A stretch of DNA of 64,000 nucleotides. Origin: Chitinophagaceae bacterium UBA2375. GTDB lineage: Bacteria > Bacteroidota > Bacteroidia > Chitinophagales > Chitinophagaceae. A program made the position numbers and the translations under genes. The stretch covers positions 53,180 through 117,179 of the forward strand of contig DDTB01000023.1 of the NCBI GenBank assembly GCA_002343985.1, written 5' to 3'. Position 1 is the first letter of the stretch, and every line of letters begins with the position of its first letter. This document shows, piece after piece, positions 52,979 through 60,981 of the stretch. The notes under the pieces were generated by a model. The model had not been told where the DNA came from. It saw only the letters and a list, made by a program, of their open reading frames with translations, and ran no database searches.

Positions 52979-53782
52979 TCAGGGCTGGATATGAAAGCGG
53001 TCTGCATCTTTAAGAAAAGGCAATTTTGCCCTTATATCGGTTAGCTCCTGCTTGTCGAGATGTATCGTAAAAATATCTTCATCATTCGCCATATGATAAA
53101 GCACTTCACCCATGGGGTTCAGCACGAGGCTGTCGCCGCTATGCGGGATATCGTTACCATCCACACCCACACGGTTTACGCCCACCACATAGCACTGGTT
53201 TTCGATAGCGCGTGCGCATAAGAGCGTTTTCCAGGCATGGCTCCTGCGTTGTGGCCAGTTTGCCACATAAATCAGCACATCGTATTCTGGTTCTGTCCCA
53301 TCGGGGGTTTCAGTCATTTGCTGTCTTGACCAAACAGGAAAACGCAGGTCATAGCATATTTGCAGGTTCAGTTTCCAGCCTTTTACGGAAGCGATTAGTC
53401 GTTTATTACCTGCATGGTAATGCTGGTCTTCTCCCGCGAAGCCAAACAGGTGTCGCTTATCATAATAGCCCAGGGAGCCATTCGGCATCATCCAAATCAG
53501 CCTGTTGAAAAACTTTCCATCCTCTTCAATGATCAGGCTGCCGGTTAGGATGATCCGTTTATCGCGGCTGATGCGTTTCATCCAATCAACAGTGGAGCCC
53601 TGCATGGTTTCCGCAAGGGAAGAAGGGCGCATGCTGAAACCCGTGCTGAACATTTCGGGGAGCACGACAATTTCTGTTGGTTCCTCAATGCTATAAATTT
53701 TTTCTTCCAGCATGAGCAGGTTTGCCGCCTTATTTTCCCAATGCAGGTTTGTCTGGATGATACTGATGGAGAGTGTTGACAT
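52979..53782 (-). CDS. Omega-amidase-like nitrilase superfamily hydrolase
   Basis: 267 residues. The C-N hydrolase triad is present: Glu43 (LPEMFSTGF), Lys109 (YYDKRHLF) and Cys143 (LQICYDLRFPVW). The FPVWSRQ segment and size fit the YafV/Nit2 omega-amidase branch, which hydrolyses alpha-keto-glutaramate and alpha-ketosuccinamate and repairs damaged metabolites. TAGCTTTG ends 4 nt before the ATG. It is convergent with the S41 gene (4-nt gap). Confidence 0.92.
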   Translation of the reverse strand: MSTLSISIIQTNLHWENKAANLLMLEEKIYSIEEPTEIVVLPEMFSTGFSMRPSSLAETMQGSTVDWMKRISRDKRIILTGSLIIEEDGKFFNRLIWMMPNGSLGYYDKRHLFGFAGEDQHYHAGNKRLIASVKGWKLNLQICYDLRFPVWSRQQMTETPDGTEPEYDVLIYVANWPQRRSHAWKTLLCARAIENQCYVVGVNRVGVDGNDIPHSGDSLVLNPMGEVLYHMANDEDIFTIHLDKQELTDIRAKLPFLKDADRFHIQP

Positions 53783-53786
53783 ATCG

Positions 53787-53794
53787 CAAAGCTA
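53787..53794 (-). promoter_or_regulatory. -7 box 4 nt before ATG
   Basis: TAGCTTTG followed by cgat and ATG 53782 on the minus strand; exact consensus with leaderless spacing. Confidence 0.55.
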
Positions 53795-53880
53795 ATTGAC
53801 CCGGATGCATACAAAAAATCCCCGCACCGTTCTTATCAAACAGCGGAAGGGACAGATTATCATAACAGCAAAAACACGCA

Positions 53881-54081
53881 TCAATCTACCCGGAAGGAAA
53901 TATTGCAGACCACACCGTATGTGCTGATCTTTCCATCCTTAACATGCGCTTTAATATCTTTTACATACACCGAATCGATATTGCGGATGGTTTTTGACGC
54001 TTCCGCTACCGCTGTTTGTATGGCTTCGTCAATTCCCTTTTCTGAAGAGGCAATGACTTCAATCACTTTTACAATAGGCAT
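53881..54081 (-). CDS. Dodecin
   Basis: 66 residues, the normal dodecin length: MPIVKVIEVIASSEKGIDEAIQTAVAEASKTIRNIDSVYVKDIKAHV, ending in a beta strand. Dodecin forms 12-subunit flavin-storage spheres. The usual Trp in the xxWVK strand, which stacks on flavin, is Tyr39 here (VYVK), and the downstream flavin-contact Gln is not obvious. Fold is secure; flavin affinity is uncertain. A 98-nt spacer separates it from the omega-amidase gene. Confidence 0.88.
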   Translation of the reverse strand: MPIVKVIEVIASSEKGIDEAIQTAVAEASKTIRNIDSVYVKDIKAHVKDGKISTYGVVCNISFRVD

Positions 54082-54167
54082 GACATACGTTTTAACATGA
54101 GAAAAATTCCGGACTTGCCGGTTACCTATACAATTTACTGAAAATCTCCTGAATGATAGTTGTCATT

Positions 54168-54971
54168 TTATAATAACAGCAGTTCCCGCCATCGTGCAAA
54201 AGCATCGAGTATTTGAGGGGCAGACATGCGTTGCAATAAGGGTTCGGATTGATAGCCGGCGCTCTTGGATAGCTTATGCCCGTCGGGAAGGGTCAGTAAG
54301 GGATGGTGCAGGAAGCGCGCGGTTGTGAGCCAAGGGCCTGGTAACAGGCTGTCGAGGTAAACCTGTCTTGCCGTGGATTCCAGCAAATCATTTCCTCTAA
54401 CAATATGGGTTACCCGAAAATAACGGTCATCTGTAAGCGAAGTAACCTGGTATGAGGGGATCCCATCCCTCCGGCGCACGACAAAATCTTCTACGGGGTA
54501 TTCAAGCTCCAGGCCCTGAAAATCCAGGAAGCAAACATGCATATTGCGATCACAATGAACTTTCCAACTCAGGCTACTGTCATCTAAACTTAATGCATCA
54601 TTGAAACAGGTGCAAACTGCCCGCTGTTGATTGGCTTGCGATTTCCTTGAACAAGCGCATGCATAGAGCTTTCCCGAACCCCGCAATTCCTGTAAACAGT
54701 CATGGTACAAATCGAGCCTGTGCCTTTGTGACCATTGCCTGTCAAGCTCATCCGGGCCGGATGGGCCCATATCCCAATCCATTTTCAAGGCTTCCAGCGT
54801 GCGGAAAATATCATGCACATACTCAGGCCTGACCCTGGCGCTGTCCGCATCATCAATGCGTAACAAAATACGTGCGCCATGTTCCCTGGCCCAATGCCAG
54901 GTCAGTAAGAAATTAAACAGGTTACCCAGGTGCAGGAAGCCGCTGGGCGTGGGCGCCAATCGGGTGACCAT
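54168..54971 (-). CDS. gluQ: Glutamyl-Q tRNA(Asp) synthetase
   Basis: 267 residues from ATG 54971. Class I synthetase catalytic core without an anticodon-binding domain: PTPSGFLHLGNLF (HIGH motif), a Cys-rich zinc-like region (YACACSRK...CTCF) and HKLSKSAGYQ (KMSKS). GluQ attaches glutamate to queuosine in tRNA-Asp. The length fits the truncated GluRS paralogue. TTCATTTG about 10 nt upstream is a possible -7 box. Confidence 0.93.
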   Translation of the reverse strand: MVTRLAPTPSGFLHLGNLFNFLLTWHWAREHGARILLRIDDADSARVRPEYVHDIFRTLEALKMDWDMGPSGPDELDRQWSQRHRLDLYHDCLQELRGSGKLYACACSRKSQANQQRAVCTCFNDALSLDDSSLSWKVHCDRNMHVCFLDFQGLELEYPVEDFVVRRRDGIPSYQVTSLTDDRYFRVTHIVRGNDLLESTARQVYLDSLLPGPWLTTARFLHHPLLTLPDGHKLSKSAGYQSEPLLQRMSAPQILDAFARWRELLLL

Positions 54972-55011
54972 GATGATAAACCAAATGAAGGTGAATGAAT
55001 TTAACAAGAAA

Positions 55012-55038
55012 AAGGAGCGACCTGTTACTTCGCTCCTT
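55012..55038 (-). terminator. Terminator of the YHS-domain gene
   Basis: A 9-bp perfect stem (aaggagcga / tcgctcctt) with a 9-nt loop, followed by T residues on the minus strand. It separates the YHS gene from gluQ. Confidence 0.8.
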
Positions 55039-55058
55039 TTGTTCTTGTATTGCAGATG

Positions 55059-55370
55059 CTATTTATATTCTACCGGGTAATCCGCCGGTTTTGCTGCAAA
55101 TTCCGCTTTGCATTCAGGCGCGCAAAAACCCAGCACTTTACCCTGGTAATGCAGCGTATCGCTGACACCGGCCGTTACCGGCATGCCGCAAATCGGGTCT
55201 TTTTTGTTGTTGACGAAATCAATCAACTCTTTTTTCCCGGGCGTTGTATCCATAACGGTAACATCACTGCCTGGGTGGTCTTTATGCGTATCCTTTTCCT
55301 TTGCAGGTTCGTTGCATGCGCTCATTATAAAGCTCCAGAAAATAAGATGTACAAAAAACTTCTTTACCAT
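55059..55370 (-). CDS. YHS-domain lipoprotein
   Basis: 103 residues from ATG 55370, which starts a lipoprotein signal (MVKKFFVHLIFWSFIMSAC). After a polar linker (KDTHKDHPGSD), a YHS domain is clear: DPICGMPVTAGVSDTLHYQGKVLGFCAPECKAEFAAKP, with the CGM..Y.G..FC..C pattern. YHS domains bind metals, often copper or heavy metals, and this gene lies near the probable copper locus. Its role is inferred, not shown. Confidence 0.85.
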   Translation of the reverse strand: MVKKFFVHLIFWSFIMSACNEPAKEKDTHKDHPGSDVTVMDTTPGKKELIDFVNNKKDPICGMPVTAGVSDTLHYQGKVLGFCAPECKAEFAAKPADYPVEYK

Positions 55371-55439
55371 ACATGAATGTTTATAAGATGAAATTAATTT
55401 TATTTGATGTTTCAATTAAAGATATGAAAAGCCTTGTTG

Positions 55440-56267
55440 TCAAAGGTCAAATAAAGCAGCCTGCTTCATGATACCATTATTCCATATCCTGACAGCCTGC
55501 ACCGGGTCCCCCTCCACACGGAACACTCCCGTTGGCCCAAACCTTGAAGCGATATGAATATCCACGCCTGTTCGGGCCGAAGTGAACAAGTCCAATACCT
55601 TATCCGGATGATTGTTCTCGCGCGACAAATGCGATAAATACAATTGGCGCATATGTGCAGGACGGTGACTGAGAAAGAGATCAAAGGCTTCTTTGTTCGA
55701 CAAATGCCCTTCACCGCCCCTGATCCGATTTTTCAAATGCCGGGGGTAAGAACCTTGTTCAAGCATTTCTTCATCATAATTCGCTTCCAGGTAAGCTGCA
55801 TGGCATTGGCTGAAATAATGGATCAGCGGCTTGCACACTTTTCCGATATCCGTAAATATGCCAATATTGATGCCGTGCCCATGCACCACAAAACTGTGCG
55901 GGTCTGCCGCGTCATGCGCTTTCCGGAAAGGCACTACGCTCAGCTTGCCCACCTGCACCGGTTCCGCATCCTGAAAGGGTACCGATAAATGACGGATGAG
56001 GTGAATGGATTTCGCGGTGCCTGCTGTAATGTAAATGGGAAGCTGAAACTGGTGCGCCAATCGCGGAAGGCCCCTGATATGATCGCCATGTTCATGGCTG
56101 ATGAAAATGGCTTTCAATGATTTCGGGTCAAGCTCCAGGGCCTGCATCCTTTTCAGGATTTCGCGCGACGACATGCCCACATCCACCAGTATGGCGTCGT
56201 CCCCATCGCCTACATAATAGGCATTGCCATTGCTTCCGGAATTTAAAGACGCTGTGATTAATGCCAT
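55440..56267 (-). CDS. Metallo-beta-lactamase fold hydrolase (YycJ/WalJ-like)
   Basis: 275 residues from ATG 56267. The MBL metal site is HEHGDH (SHEHGDHIRG, about 60-70), with a second His/Asp in DIGKV and YLEANYDEEML (His/Asp site), and a later HLSRENNHPD. The sequence resembles YycJ/WalJ-type MBL hydrolases, possibly 5'-to-3' nucleases tied to cell-wall signalling; the substrate is unknown. It follows the TonB receptor gene by 22 nt on the same strand, but its function need not be related. Confidence 0.86.
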   Translation of the reverse strand: MALITASLNSGSNGNAYYVGDGDDAILVDVGMSSREILKRMQALELDPKSLKAIFISHEHGDHIRGLPRLAHQFQLPIYITAGTAKSIHLIRHLSVPFQDAEPVQVGKLSVVPFRKAHDAADPHSFVVHGHGINIGIFTDIGKVCKPLIHYFSQCHAAYLEANYDEEMLEQGSYPRHLKNRIRGGEGHLSNKEAFDLFLSHRPAHMRQLYLSHLSRENNHPDKVLDLFTSARTGVDIHIASRFGPTGVFRVEGDPVQAVRIWNNGIMKQAALFDL

Positions 56268-56289
56268 CTGGTAAAATAATATGCAAATA

Positions 56290-58305
56290 TCAGAAACCAC
56301 ATGTCAACATAACATAAAAGTTTCTTCCCGCACGGGGCACCCGGTTCCAGTCGAGGTGCTCATAATACGACCTGTCGAGGATATTCTCCACACCCAAATC
56401 CACCCGTAATTGCTCCATATACTTCAGTTTAAACGTGTATGAAGCCCTGGCATGGATCAGCCAAAACGCGGGCGTCACGCGCTCCCCGGCCATTTTGCTG
56501 ACCCTTTCCTGCCTGCTGGCAGTCTCGCATTCCGCTTGCAGCGACAACCTGGTAATTTCTTTACGAAGGCTGCTGACCAAACGCAATGGCGCGATCAAAG
56601 GCAATGGGTTGCCATCCTGGTCAGTACCATAATGATATTTGAGTGTCGACAACCATTGCCATCCTTTAGCCGGTTTCCACATCATCGCCGCTTCCGTTCC
56701 GGCAAGGGTAGCATGCGGAAGGTTTCTGTATTGCTTGACACCGGTTGCGCCGGGCGTCATCACGCTAAAATTATCCAGCACCGTACCCGCGATCAAATGC
56801 CTGATGCGGCTGATATAGAGGTTCCAGGTGAAATGAAGCTTTTTCCTGTTATACGCAAATTGCAAATCTGCCTTCAACGCTTGTTCCCTTTTCAAAGAAG
56901 TATTGCCGAGATAATCAAAATTATCAAATGCGTTAAACAAATAAAAGCCATAGAACTCGCTGGCCGTAGGAATCCGCTCCGCGTACCCAAGAGAAACGGT
57001 AATGCGGTAATGGCGTTTCATTTTCTTCGTGTACTCTACCTGGACATTTTTAAGCAGGGCATGGATATCAGACGTAGACATATTCAACACCGACAACTGA
57101 TCCTTCGCCACCGCGCTTTCCAGGCTATACCTGTATTGGTCGAATCGTGTGCTTACAGTCATGCTGCTCGTGCTATCAAACCTGCGGATGAACATTCCGC
57201 CAAACCCCGCCTGTATCATCCTGTTTTCGGGCCAGGTAAGCATATACATGGGTGCCCCTGTTTGCGGGTACATGGTCATGGATGCTTTAAGGTAAGTACT
57301 GGCCGCATCAAGCCTCCAGCGGATTTCAGATTTTTTGTTCAATACCTGTGTGGCCGAAGCATAGGCGCCGATGGTTTCGCTCAAACCGGGCATATCCATG
57401 TGCATGGGAACATTCACCCTGCGTGTATCATCCATCGCATGCGTTACCCGATTGGCATATATTTTCAATTCCGTTTGCTTCCAATTGGGATGTATATCCA
57501 GGTCAAACAAACTCAACGCCAGTATGCGTGCCTTCGCCCTGCCCACATCCATAGACAACGCAGGGTACCCTATGTACCAGGCATCATCCATCAATACATC
57601 CAACTTTATAAATCCCGAACGAGTTAAGCCATGTGTGGCACTAATACCGTAGTTGAGTTTTTCGTTGGATGAATATGGAATCACGCGGCCTCCCCCGCTC
57701 CTGTAATCTCCCGCTTTGCGGTACGTGGCATTGGCCCTGATTGCCCAGCCATGACGGGCGTATTGCAATACGGCAGACTCATAAAAAGCGTTTGAAGCCG
57801 ATTGGTAACCCGAGCTGACCTCGCCCCTGAAGTACGGCTCACAGGAAGGCATTGCCGAAGCCAGCGAGAGGTTGATGGTACCACCAATAGATGAGCCAAT
57901 ATGCGATCCGGTGTTGCTGTTGACATAGATGCCCTGCAGGTTCTGGGGTTCAATATAGATGGAGGCCGGGTCCATTTTGTCGGTACAGGCCCCGTGCACG
58001 CGCATGCCATCTATAAGCAGGTTGGTTTGCCCGCTGTGGTAACTCCTGATCTGGGGCTCCATACCGTAACTGCCCCTGCGGATCATGTTGATTTCGGGGA
58101 GGCGGGAAAGGATTTCTTCCGTGCTTGCGTTTTTATTGGCCATGACAAAATCCTGTACTCGGCCACGCATATTTTTTAGTGTACTGTTTACCGTTAGTTC
58201 ACTCAGCCTGATCACCGGTAAGCTATCGCTTGTATCCTGGCCCAGGGCCATCCCTGCGCTGCATAAACACAGCAACAGGGAGGATGGGATATGCCATATT
58301 TTCAT
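56290..58305 (-). CDS. OprC/NosA-like TonB-dependent copper receptor
   Basis: 671 residues from ATG 58305; signal peptide MKIWHIPSSLLLCLCSAGMALG. A plug domain (about 30-150; NLLIDGMRVHGACTDKMDP) and a TonB-receptor barrel to the C-terminus (YEHLDWNRVPRAGRNFYV). The plug has Cys107 and Met111 (CTDKM = CxxxM) and the barrel has His289-Ala-Met291 (HxM), the pair of motifs that forms the copper site in Pseudomonas OprC, with almost the same spacing. Two further Met-rich loops occur (PMHMDMPG, MTMYPQTGAPMYM). It imports Cu ions across the outer membrane using TonB. Confidence 0.88.
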   Translation of the reverse strand: MKIWHIPSSLLLCLCSAGMALGQDTSDSLPVIRLSELTVNSTLKNMRGRVQDFVMANKNASTEEILSRLPEINMIRRGSYGMEPQIRSYHSGQTNLLIDGMRVHGACTDKMDPASIYIEPQNLQGIYVNSNTGSHIGSSIGGTINLSLASAMPSCEPYFRGEVSSGYQSASNAFYESAVLQYARHGWAIRANATYRKAGDYRSGGGRVIPYSSNEKLNYGISATHGLTRSGFIKLDVLMDDAWYIGYPALSMDVGRAKARILALSLFDLDIHPNWKQTELKIYANRVTHAMDDTRRVNVPMHMDMPGLSETIGAYASATQVLNKKSEIRWRLDAASTYLKASMTMYPQTGAPMYMLTWPENRMIQAGFGGMFIRRFDSTSSMTVSTRFDQYRYSLESAVAKDQLSVLNMSTSDIHALLKNVQVEYTKKMKRHYRITVSLGYAERIPTASEFYGFYLFNAFDNFDYLGNTSLKREQALKADLQFAYNRKKLHFTWNLYISRIRHLIAGTVLDNFSVMTPGATGVKQYRNLPHATLAGTEAAMMWKPAKGWQWLSTLKYHYGTDQDGNPLPLIAPLRLVSSLRKEITRLSLQAECETASRQERVSKMAGERVTPAFWLIHARASYTFKLKYMEQLRVDLGVENILDRSYYEHLDWNRVPRAGRNFYVMLTCGF

Positions 58306-58353
58306 GGTAAAGGTTTTGAGGGGGCCCCTTTGTATAGGGACCATCCCGGTTGA

Positions 58354-59178
58354 TTAAAATTCAATATCAAAACCATGAGTAGAATCAGCTACTGCCGTTC
58401 CTGAATGCAGTTGAAGGTCGAGGCGCCACAAACCTGTCATGGTAAAATTCACTTTACCCTTGTAATGGCCTTTACCAATATGTACGGGGTTCACGTTATT
58501 GGGTGAACCGTGGCCCATACTGGGCATAGATGGTTCGAAGCTGATGCTTAAGCTGCTGTCGGCTGGAAATGCCATCATGGATTGCCTTTTGTAAACAACA
58601 AATTCCAGGTCATTAATACCTACAAATGGATCGGAGGGTTCAACCAGCCCTACAAAATACCTGCTGCTGTTATCAACCAATGATGTAAAGGAATACATCC
58701 TCGACGGGCTTGATTCCTTCACATGGATGGGAAAGCTTACCATACCAGATTGATTGTTCTCGAGGTTATTGACCTGCACGGCAATCGTCCAGGTTCCACC
58801 CATTGACGACATGATAAAACCAACGGAGCAGGGAAAGAGTTTGTTTACTGCTTGAGTGGAAGCAGGTTGCTCAACAGGCGCGGAATGGGCCATTGACCCC
58901 ATGTCCATCATCGGAACCAGTGTAATGCCCGCACGCTCTACGTAATTTCCGGTTACCGAATCTTTTAAAGCGACAAACAATTTTGTATAACCAGATGATG
59001 CGGAATCAAGTCCATACAACTCTACAAGTGTCGCGGCTCCGGCTGCATAACCAGAAGCCAGTTTCACATAATCCTTTACAGGATCAACAGGCGGCATGGG
59101 GTCATCCTTGCTGCATGAATTTAATACGATGAGTGAAGACAAAAGAATATATACGAATAATGATGAAATGCGTTTCAT
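58354..59178 (-). CDS. Met/His-rich lipoprotein with FixH/YtkA-like domain (copper locus)
   Basis: 274 residues; lipoprotein signal ending VLNSC (Cys22). The mature part has a beta-sandwich pattern resembling YtkA/FixH-like domains, once near residues 60-150 and again near 190-270. Metal-binding candidates are PMMDMGSMAHSAP (about 88-100) and FEPSMPSMGHGSP (about 215-230). The repeated M-x-M and MxxH motifs suggest Cu binding. It lies 48 nt upstream of the receptor gene, so they probably form one operon. Possible role: surface capture or handover of copper. Function is inferred. Confidence 0.75.
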   Translation of the reverse strand: MKRISSLFVYILLSSLIVLNSCSKDDPMPPVDPVKDYVKLASGYAAGAATLVELYGLDSASSGYTKLFVALKDSVTGNYVERAGITLVPMMDMGSMAHSAPVEQPASTQAVNKLFPCSVGFIMSSMGGTWTIAVQVNNLENNQSGMVSFPIHVKESSPSRMYSFTSLVDNSSRYFVGLVEPSDPFVGINDLEFVVYKRQSMMAFPADSSLSISFEPSMPSMGHGSPNNVNPVHIGKGHYKGKVNFTMTGLWRLDLQLHSGTAVADSTHGFDIEF

Positions 59179-59216
59179 AAAAGATGTGTAATGCTTTAGT
59201 AAATAATTGGGATAGA

Positions 59217-59228
59217 AGTATGCATACT
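59217..59228. promoter_or_regulatory. 12-bp perfect palindrome upstream of the copper lipoprotein gene
   Basis: AGTATGCATACT is its own reverse complement, 38 nt upstream of the lipoprotein ATG (59178). It could be a regulator site; no binding factor is identified. Confidence 0.3.
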
Positions 59229-59302
59229 GATGCCAGTTGCAGGCCGGTGCATAAGATTACCGGCTGCTTACACTGAAACAGTCATACCTGAAAAAATGTG
59301 GA

Positions 59303-59689
59303 TCAGGCAGAAAATGACGGTGGATGGAAAACGGATTGGGGGTAGGTGTCAGGAATCCATTCATTGGTTGCAATGCCCCAACGATTCACAGGTAAATCTG
59401 TGCCTGTAATTATCAAGCCTGCTACCTGGTGAGTGGTAAAGGGATGTGATTTCAGGTTGATGGAGAGTTCGCCGGGCTTTTCCTGTTCAGTATCGGACTG
59501 GTTCATTTTTGCCAGCTTTTTGGCAAGAAAGCATTGGCCTTTACATTTCATTTGTGGCCTGGCTTTGTTAACGCAATATTTATCCGCGATCTCACGCTGG
59601 TTCATGCGGAATGCCATGGTCATCAGGTGTGGACCAAAGGTTTGGGTGATGATCAGCGACATAAGCAATATGAGTCCGGCGAATTTCAT
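59303..59689 (-). CDS. Small membrane/secreted protein with Cys-motif, copper-locus type
   Basis: 128 residues from ATG 59689; an upstream GTG at 59704 lies in the promoter. The N-terminal hydrophobic segment (MKFAGLILLMSLIITQTFGP) suggests a signal anchor. Near residue 37 it has the characteristic REIADKYCVNKARPQMKCKGQCFLAKKL string, a conserved feature I recall from Bacteroidota proteins next to copper-type TonB receptors. Three Cys (CVN...CKGQC) could bind metal. It is 124 nt upstream of the lipoprotein gene on the same strand. Confidence 0.7.
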   Translation of the reverse strand: MKFAGLILLMSLIITQTFGPHLMTMAFRMNQREIADKYCVNKARPQMKCKGQCFLAKKLAKMNQSDTEQEKPGELSINLKSHPFTTHQVAGLIITGTDLPVNRWGIATNEWIPDTYPQSVFHPPSFSA

Positions 59690-59703
59690 ACGTAATGATG
59701 GCA

Positions 59704-59747
59704 CAAAGGTAAATCAGGAAAATTGAAATCTTATGCGCAGGCGCATA
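59704..59747 (-). promoter_or_regulatory. Copper-locus promoter with an overlapping palindrome
   Basis: TACCTTTG (59704-59711) is an exact -7 box 14 nt before ATG 59689. Twenty nt upstream lies TATGCGC-AG-GCGCATA (7-bp arms), placed where a -33 element would be, so it is a candidate repressor site. The nearby AGTATGCATACT at 59217 shares the TATGC/GCATA ends. Confidence 0.4.
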
Positions 59748-59834
59748 TCATTCATCGAATCGGGTTAAATTCATACTGATTGAAATCATTTTATTGAAGC
59801 AAATCATGATGCAGATCAGGATTTGGATTTCAAT

Positions 59835-59951
59835 ACGCAACGTCAGAACTGGTGCAAGTGTACGGCGCAGCCGGTCACTTGTGCCCAATAAATCAGCCCG
59901 GTTTGTAACTGGGCATCATAACGCAACGTCCCTTCCAGGAGACTTTGCTGA
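59835..59951. repeat. Modular repeat locus L1 (truncated A, full B, spacer hairpin, short A)
   Basis: It starts with acgcaacgt and runs straight into module B (about 59848-59886), whose ends ggtgcaagtg and cacttgtgcc pair as a 10-bp stem (two G-U), with an inner cggc/gccg stem. A second hairpin gcccggtt/aactgggc (59896-59914) follows, then a single-unit module A (59921-59951: acgcaacgt, ccttccagga, gactttgctga). All parts share one open frame (TGASVRRSRSLVPN ... ATSLPGDFAEN). Confidence 0.7.
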
Positions 59952-60014
59952 AAATGTAATTGATCTTATGACTTGATTAAACCTTTTGTAGCATTGCAGT
60001 CTAACCAGGAACAC

Positions 60015-60869
60015 ATGGCCATGAATAAACATATCCTGAGCATCGCATTAACCTGTTGTTTTGCTTTTAGTGCATTTGCACAGCAAAGCCGGGTAAATAC
60101 AAATTTTCCCGATGGCAACGTACGCAGCATCAGTTCCGGGGGATTAGAGGTGGATGTTGTTATTGACCGGCCAACGATAGCTGAAGCAGACGTCATTCTC
60201 TGCTTTCATGGCACGGTATCTACAAACGATAAAATCATATCCGCCGCGCGGCAGACATTGGAAAAAGTGAAAGGGATTACCCATCGAAAAGATATTTTAT
60301 TTATCAGTGTGGCTTACCCTGAAGAAGGCTTGCTGATGGGAGACCAAATCCCTGCCGCAGAACTTGCGTTGCTTTGGGTGAAACAATCCGCGCCTGCGGA
60401 ACTCGGCATTCACATCAGGAAAATATTTTTAGTCGGCCATTCCCAGGGAGCTTATGTGGTGGTATGGCTGAACAGCATCCACAAAACAGATGGGGCCATC
60501 GCAAATGCACCCGGACCGATTGATTTATGTTTTCGCTGTGAACTTGAAGAAAAAAGAAGCCAGGCCGGATATGGCAAAGTATGCCAGCTTATGTTCGACA
60601 AATACGGGGCCGCATCAACAAACCCGGAACCTTATCAAAGGCGTTCGCTTCTTGCGGTAACGCAAACACAATTATCTCCATTATTGATTGTACAGGGTAT
60701 GCGTGACAGCCGCATACAAATGAGAAACTGGCCATTACTAAAAAAGGGATTGAACGCGTGCAAGGGCTGCGCCCCGGTTCAACTGCTGGAAGTGGCTGAT
60801 GCCGGGCATGGCGCGTTGTTTATGGATGAAGGCGCGCAAAAAGCTTACCAGGCGATGATTGGCATGTAA
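60015..60869 (+). CDS. Secreted alpha/beta hydrolase
   Basis: 284 residues from ATG 60015 with agga 5 nt upstream; ATG 60021 is the alternative. Signal peptide MNKHILSIALTCCFAFSAFAQQ. Nucleophile elbow LVGHSQGAYVVVWL, an Asp near LLIVQGMRDSRIQ and a His in VADAGHGALF complete a triad. The N-terminal strand VDVVIDRPTIAEADVILCFHGTV fits the fold, and several Cys pairs (CFRCE, CKGC) suggest disulfides. Substrate unknown. It is flanked on both sides by copies of the modular repeat. Confidence 0.82.
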   Translation: MAMNKHILSIALTCCFAFSAFAQQSRVNTNFPDGNVRSISSGGLEVDVVIDRPTIAEADVILCFHGTVSTNDKIISAARQTLEKVKGITHRKDILFISVAYPEEGLLMGDQIPAAELALLWVKQSAPAELGIHIRKIFLVGHSQGAYVVVWLNSIHKTDGAIANAPGPIDLCFRCELEEKRSQAGYGKVCQLMFDKYGAASTNPEPYQRRSLLAVTQTQLSPLLIVQGMRDSRIQMRNWPLLKKGLNACKGCAPVQLLEVADAGHGALFMDEGAQKAYQAMIGM

Positions 60870-60915
60870 TATTGGTTTGATACATTCATTCTATCAAGGA
60901 CATTGCAGGGAAGAA

Positions 60916-60975
60916 TACGCAACGACCCTTCCAGGAGAAGTTGCTGAGGATGTCCGGGAGACTTTGCGAAGAAAT
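60916..60975. repeat. Modular repeat locus L2 (two-unit module A)
   Basis: Module A in its longest form: tacgcaacg, ccttccagga, then two variants of the ggagacgttgctga unit. It lies in the 112-nt gap between the convergent hydrolase and arsC genes, ending 7 nt before the arsC stop. Its frame reads ATTLPGEVAEDVRETLRRN, parallel to L1 and L3. Confidence 0.7.
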
Positions 60976-60981
60976 TCTGTA

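Larger units (their letters stand above)
59690..60014. other. 325-nt intergenic region holding a promoter, a palindrome and a repeat locus
   Basis: It contains the copper-locus -7 box TACCTTTG (minus strand, 59704-59711), a 16-nt interrupted palindrome tatgcgc-ag-gcgcata (59732-59747) overlapping the expected -33 region, and the modular repeat locus L1 (59835-59951). The remainder up to the hydrolase start is AT-rich, with an agga ribosome-binding site at 60007-60010. Confidence 0.6.

Noticed and set aside
56452..57627. Long plus-strand ORF opposite the TonB receptor
   Set aside because: It is antisense to a well-supported receptor gene, has no signal or motif, and looks like a codon-bias shadow.
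59242..59264. gccggt/accggc hairpin after the 59303 gene
   Set aside because: Only 6 bp with a long loop and no T run; not strong enough to call a terminator.
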